Source: Clostridiales bacterium UBA1775
GTDB lineage: Bacteria > Bacillota > Clostridia > Monoglobales > Firm-18
Direction: 5' to 3'
Length of the DNA stretch: 7,929 nucleotides
Assembly: GCA_002314595.1 (NCBI GenBank)
Contig: DCGP01000003.1
Span: 63,253 to 71,181, forward strand
Shown here: piece by piece, positions 5,768 through 7,929 of the stretch
Layout: every line of letters starts with the position of its first letter
Numbering within the stretch: position 1 is the first letter of the stretch
The notes under the pieces: generated by a model
Database searches by the model: none
Told to the model about the DNA's origin: nothing
Seen by the model: only the letters and a program-made list of their open reading frames with translations
Made by a program: the position numbers and the translations under genes

Positions 5768-6788
5768 TTTGTTATTAGTTATTTGCATTATATTAACTAC
5801 TCTTTGTGGTTGTGGTGGTGCATCTAAACCGGTATTAAAGGTATATAATGCAGGCAAATATATTGATATGTCAGTATTAGACGAATTTGAAGAAAAATAT
5901 AACTGTGAAGTTGTATATGACGAATTTGACAGTAACGAAAGTATGTATGTTCAAATAGCAAACGATTCATATACTTATGACATAGTTGTCCCCTCTGACT
6001 ATTATATTGACAGACTTATCCAAGAGGGCAGGGCAGAAAAGCTTGACAAATCGAAAATTCCAAATATCAGTAATATAAAAGAGGAATATTTAAACCCTGT
6101 ATACGATGCAAATAATGATTATTGCATTCCTTATATGGTAGGTACATTAGGTATTTTGTACAACAAGGCAAAGCTTAAAATAGATGAAAAAGACATCAGC
6201 TACGATATGTTGTTTGACAAAAAATATACAGGTCAAATCTTTATGCTTGACAGTATGAGGGACGCACTTGGTATAGCCTTAATTAAGTGTGGTTACAGTG
6301 TTAATTCTTCAAATGATAAGGAAATTCAAGAGGCAAAGGAGCTTCTAATTTCTCAAAAGCCTATTATTCAAGCACTTATTACAGATGAAATGGTTGATAA
6401 GATGATAGCAGAGGAAGGACTTATGACATTAGCATATTCAGGTGAAGCTGCTTATGCTATGGCAGAGTCAAAGGACTTGTCCTACGCTGTTCCAAAGGAA
6501 GGAAGTAACAAGTGGGTTGACGGTATGATGGTTCTTAAAAATGCAGAGCAAAAGGACTTGGCTATGAAGTTTATCAACTTTATGTGCGACCCTAAAATTG
6601 CTCAAAGGAATATGGACGCATCAGGCTACGCTTCACCTGTTAAAGACACAAAGGCAGGGGAAGACAGAGGTACAGAGGTATATTATCCTTCAAAAGAAAC
6701 TTTGGATAGATGCGAAGCCTTCACATATTCCGAAATTAACACTAAAAAGTATTATGACGCTTGGTCAGAATACAAAATTGCAAATTAA
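5754..6788 (+). CDS. potD: Spermidine/putrescine-binding lipoprotein PotD
   Basis: This 344-residue extracytoplasmic binding protein delivers polyamine to PotBC. The start is TTG at 5754: AGGGGG (about 5739-5744) precedes it at good distance, and the first internal Met (39) would remove the signal peptide. The signal peptide is KK followed by a hydrophobic core, and the lipobox LCGC ends at Cys20, so the mature protein should be lipid-anchored at Cys20. Family features include VYNAGKYID (30-38), YDEFDSNESMY (55-65), YDIVVPSDYY (75-84), LDSMRDALGIAL (165-176), AYSGEAAYAM (227-236), KWVDGM (253-258) and SGYASP (290-295). Compared with E. coli PotD, the pocket residues Ser83, Tyr85, Trp255, Asp257 and Tyr293 appear kept (Ser81, Tyr83, Trp254, Asp256, Tyr292), whereas Trp34 becomes Ala33, Asp168 becomes Ser and Trp229 becomes Tyr. 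The stop codon overlaps that of the convergent gene. Confidence 0.95.
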   Translation: MKKISLLLVICIILTTLCGCGGASKPVLKVYNAGKYIDMSVLDEFEEKYNCEVVYDEFDSNESMYVQIANDSYTYDIVVPSDYYIDRLIQEGRAEKLDKSKIPNISNIKEEYLNPVYDANNDYCIPYMVGTLGILYNKAKLKIDEKDISYDMLFDKKYTGQIFMLDSMRDALGIALIKCGYSVNSSNDKEIQEAKELLISQKPIIQALITDEMVDKMIAEEGLMTLAYSGEAAYAMAESKDLSYAVPKEGSNKWVDGMMVLKNAEQKDLAMKFINFMCDPKIAQRNMDASGYASPVKDTKAGEDRGTEVYYPSKETLDRCEAFTYSEINTKKYYDAWSEYKIAN

Positions 6789-7894
6789 AAAAACTTAAAT
6801 ATTTTACTTGAAGCTATTTTACTAACCACTGTTTCAATATCATTGAGACGGTGGTTTGTTTTGTCTATATCCATATCAATTAGCTTTCCTTGGATTTCTT
6901 TAATAATTTGCTCAATTTGCAACAATTTTTGCTCTATTTTTTTTATATGGTTTTCTGTGTTATTATTGTCTGTAAGCAATTTATCGGTTGCAAAAAACCC
7001 GTCAATGCCGTATAATTTTATAGTTCCTTGAGAAATATAACCAAAGCAATAGCTTGTATTATATAAAAAATGGTTTGATGTTGTGCGAATATGTATGGGT
7101 ATAGGCTTGGTAAAACCACCGGGCATAATTACGGTAGGGGAAACATCTGTTTGCTTTTTAATAAATATTTTATTATCATTTGTGCCCTCCCAAATTACAG
7201 CATTGTTTGAATATACGGGGTTTCTGCCACTGCCTAAATACACTTCAATATCCTTTGTAAGGCTGAATATCGAACCTTCTAACTGATACAAATAACACAA
7301 AGTATCATCACTGTTTGTATAAATAAAAATGCTGTTAGCATCAATAAGCGAAATGGGGGTGTCAAATTGTGTCCATTCCTTTTTGCTCCAAATATATTTT
7401 TTAGTTATCCAATTGTTTTCCTTAATACTGTTATAAATTGCATAAATATTTCCCATACTATCTGTACATACGGAAAAATCATCACTTATAATATCCAATA
7501 CATTTGGTACGGAATCGGCACTTTCCAATATTTGATGAGTCAACATTTTGTTGCCTTGATATTTTGCAACGCAAAATAAATTTAGCAGGTTTCCAATTCT
7601 TTTTATCTTTATACTTTCAAAAGTACCTATTTCTTTTCTTGCCTTTAAAATAATTGTTTTGTGCCACTTGCTGTTAAAGTGTGTTACATACAGCAAATCC
7701 CCTGAATTTTCTTGGCATATAATATGGATACAGTCAGAATCATCAATAATAATGTCAAATATAGGTGAAACGTTAGGCAAAATCAATTGATATTCGGTTG
7801 ATTTGTCTTTGTTTAAGACACAACAACACATTCCTTGCATATTACAATAAAAATGCCATACTTTACCTGAGCTTTCACGTACTAAAATATCCAT
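6785..7894 (-). CDS. Hypothetical protein: beta-rich propeller-like body plus C-terminal coiled coil
   Basis: I do not recognise a named family. The 369-residue product has no signal peptide and no membrane segment, so it is probably cytoplasmic. The body shows loosely repeated units of about 40 residues of the form 'D..g.ih.iyq....l.y......W': DDSDCIHIICQENSGDLLYV (51-70) with W77, TDSMGNIYAIYNS (144-156) with W162 and W174, and a weaker one around 194-213. This resembles beta-propeller blades. Residues about 313-360 form a heptad-rich coiled coil (for example HIKKIEQKLLQIEQIIKEIQ). Cysteines are frequent, including a CCC run at 23-25. The ATG at 7894 has AGGTGG (7902-7907) in front. The frame stays open to the window edge, so a longer protein cannot be fully excluded. 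Similar proteins of unknown function occur in Clostridia as far as I recall. It converges on potD with a 4-base overlap. Confidence 0.8.
   Translation of the reverse strand: MDILVRESSGKVWHFYCNMQGMCCCVLNKDKSTEYQLILPNVSPIFDIIIDDSDCIHIICQENSGDLLYVTHFNSKWHKTIILKARKEIGTFESIKIKRIGNLLNLFCVAKYQGNKMLTHQILESADSVPNVLDIISDDFSVCTDSMGNIYAIYNSIKENNWITKKYIWSKKEWTQFDTPISLIDANSIFIYTNSDDTLCYLYQLEGSIFSLTKDIEVYLGSGRNPVYSNNAVIWEGTNDNKIFIKKQTDVSPTVIMPGGFTKPIPIHIRTTSNHFLYNTSYCFGYISQGTIKLYGIDGFFATDKLLTDNNNTENHIKKIEQKLLQIEQIIKEIQGKLIDMDIDKTNHRLNDIETVVSKIASSKIFKFF
6824..6864 (+). terminator. Probable terminator of potABCD inside the convergent gene
   Basis: AACCACTGTTTCAAT (6824-6838) can pair over all 15 positions with ATTGAGACGGTGGTT (6842-6856) around a 3-base loop, using two G-U wobbles. 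An interrupted T-rich run (TGTTTTGT) follows. The wobbles only work in plus-strand RNA; in minus-strand RNA they become A-C mismatches. It lies 36 bases past the potD stop and overlaps codons of the minus-strand gene. The T-run is imperfect, so efficiency is uncertain. Confidence 0.55.
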
Positions 7895-7929
7895 ATTTAC
7901 ACCACCTAGTATAATAATGTTATAGTCAT

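Noticed and set aside
6843..7579. Plus-strand open frames of 60-70 codons opposite the minus-strand gene
   Set aside because: They are short, lack ribosome binding sites, and lie antisense to a long frame with a good start and coherent protein features.
1..7929. CRISPR array, insertion sequence, prophage or defence system
   Set aside because: I saw no regularly spaced repeats, no transposase or integrase reading frame, and no terminal inverted repeats bounding a cargo region.

Overview
The window is AT-rich and looks like chromosome from a low-GC Gram-positive anaerobe of the Clostridia. The lineage is inferred from gene content and protein style: an smpB-ssrA pair, a clostridial-style potABCD operon with a lipoprotein PotD, strong purine-rich ribosome binding sites and one TTG start. 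I cannot name the species.

Layout, left to right. (1) Positions 1-88 hold the 3' end of smpB, followed 19 bases later by a complete one-piece tmRNA gene (ssrA, 108-453) with an encoded CCA end and a strong terminator (459-490). Together they form the trans-translation ribosome rescue system. (2) Positions 491-758 have no credible gene. The stretch contains an inverted copy of the tmRNA T-arm, several hairpin-forming repeats of unknown role, and a very good extended -10 promoter. (3) Positions 759-3037 carry three closely packed plus-strand genes: an AzoR-like flavodoxin-fold NAD(P)H oxidoreductase, an ion-transporter-superfamily (SLC13/ArsB-like) permease, and an Sfp-type 4'-phosphopantetheinyl transferase. 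(4) A second promoter near 3046-3074 precedes potA-potB-potC-potD (3119-6788), a complete spermidine/putrescine ABC importer with an ATPase, two permeases and a substrate-binding lipoprotein. All four genes touch or nearly touch, so they should be translationally coupled. (5) On the minus strand, 7894-6785 encodes a conserved-looking protein of unknown function with a beta-rich, propeller-like body and a C-terminal coiled coil. Its stop codon overlaps the potD stop codon, and a terminator-like hairpin that suits the pot operon lies inside its 3' coding end.

Most of the window is ordinary housekeeping and transport. I did not find a clear new defence, mobile or biosynthetic system. The points worth a second look are the structured intergenic region behind ssrA, the convergent stop overlap with an embedded terminator, the Glu-to-Gln change in a metal-binding motif of the phosphopantetheinyl transferase, the altered PotD pocket, and the unknown minus-strand gene.
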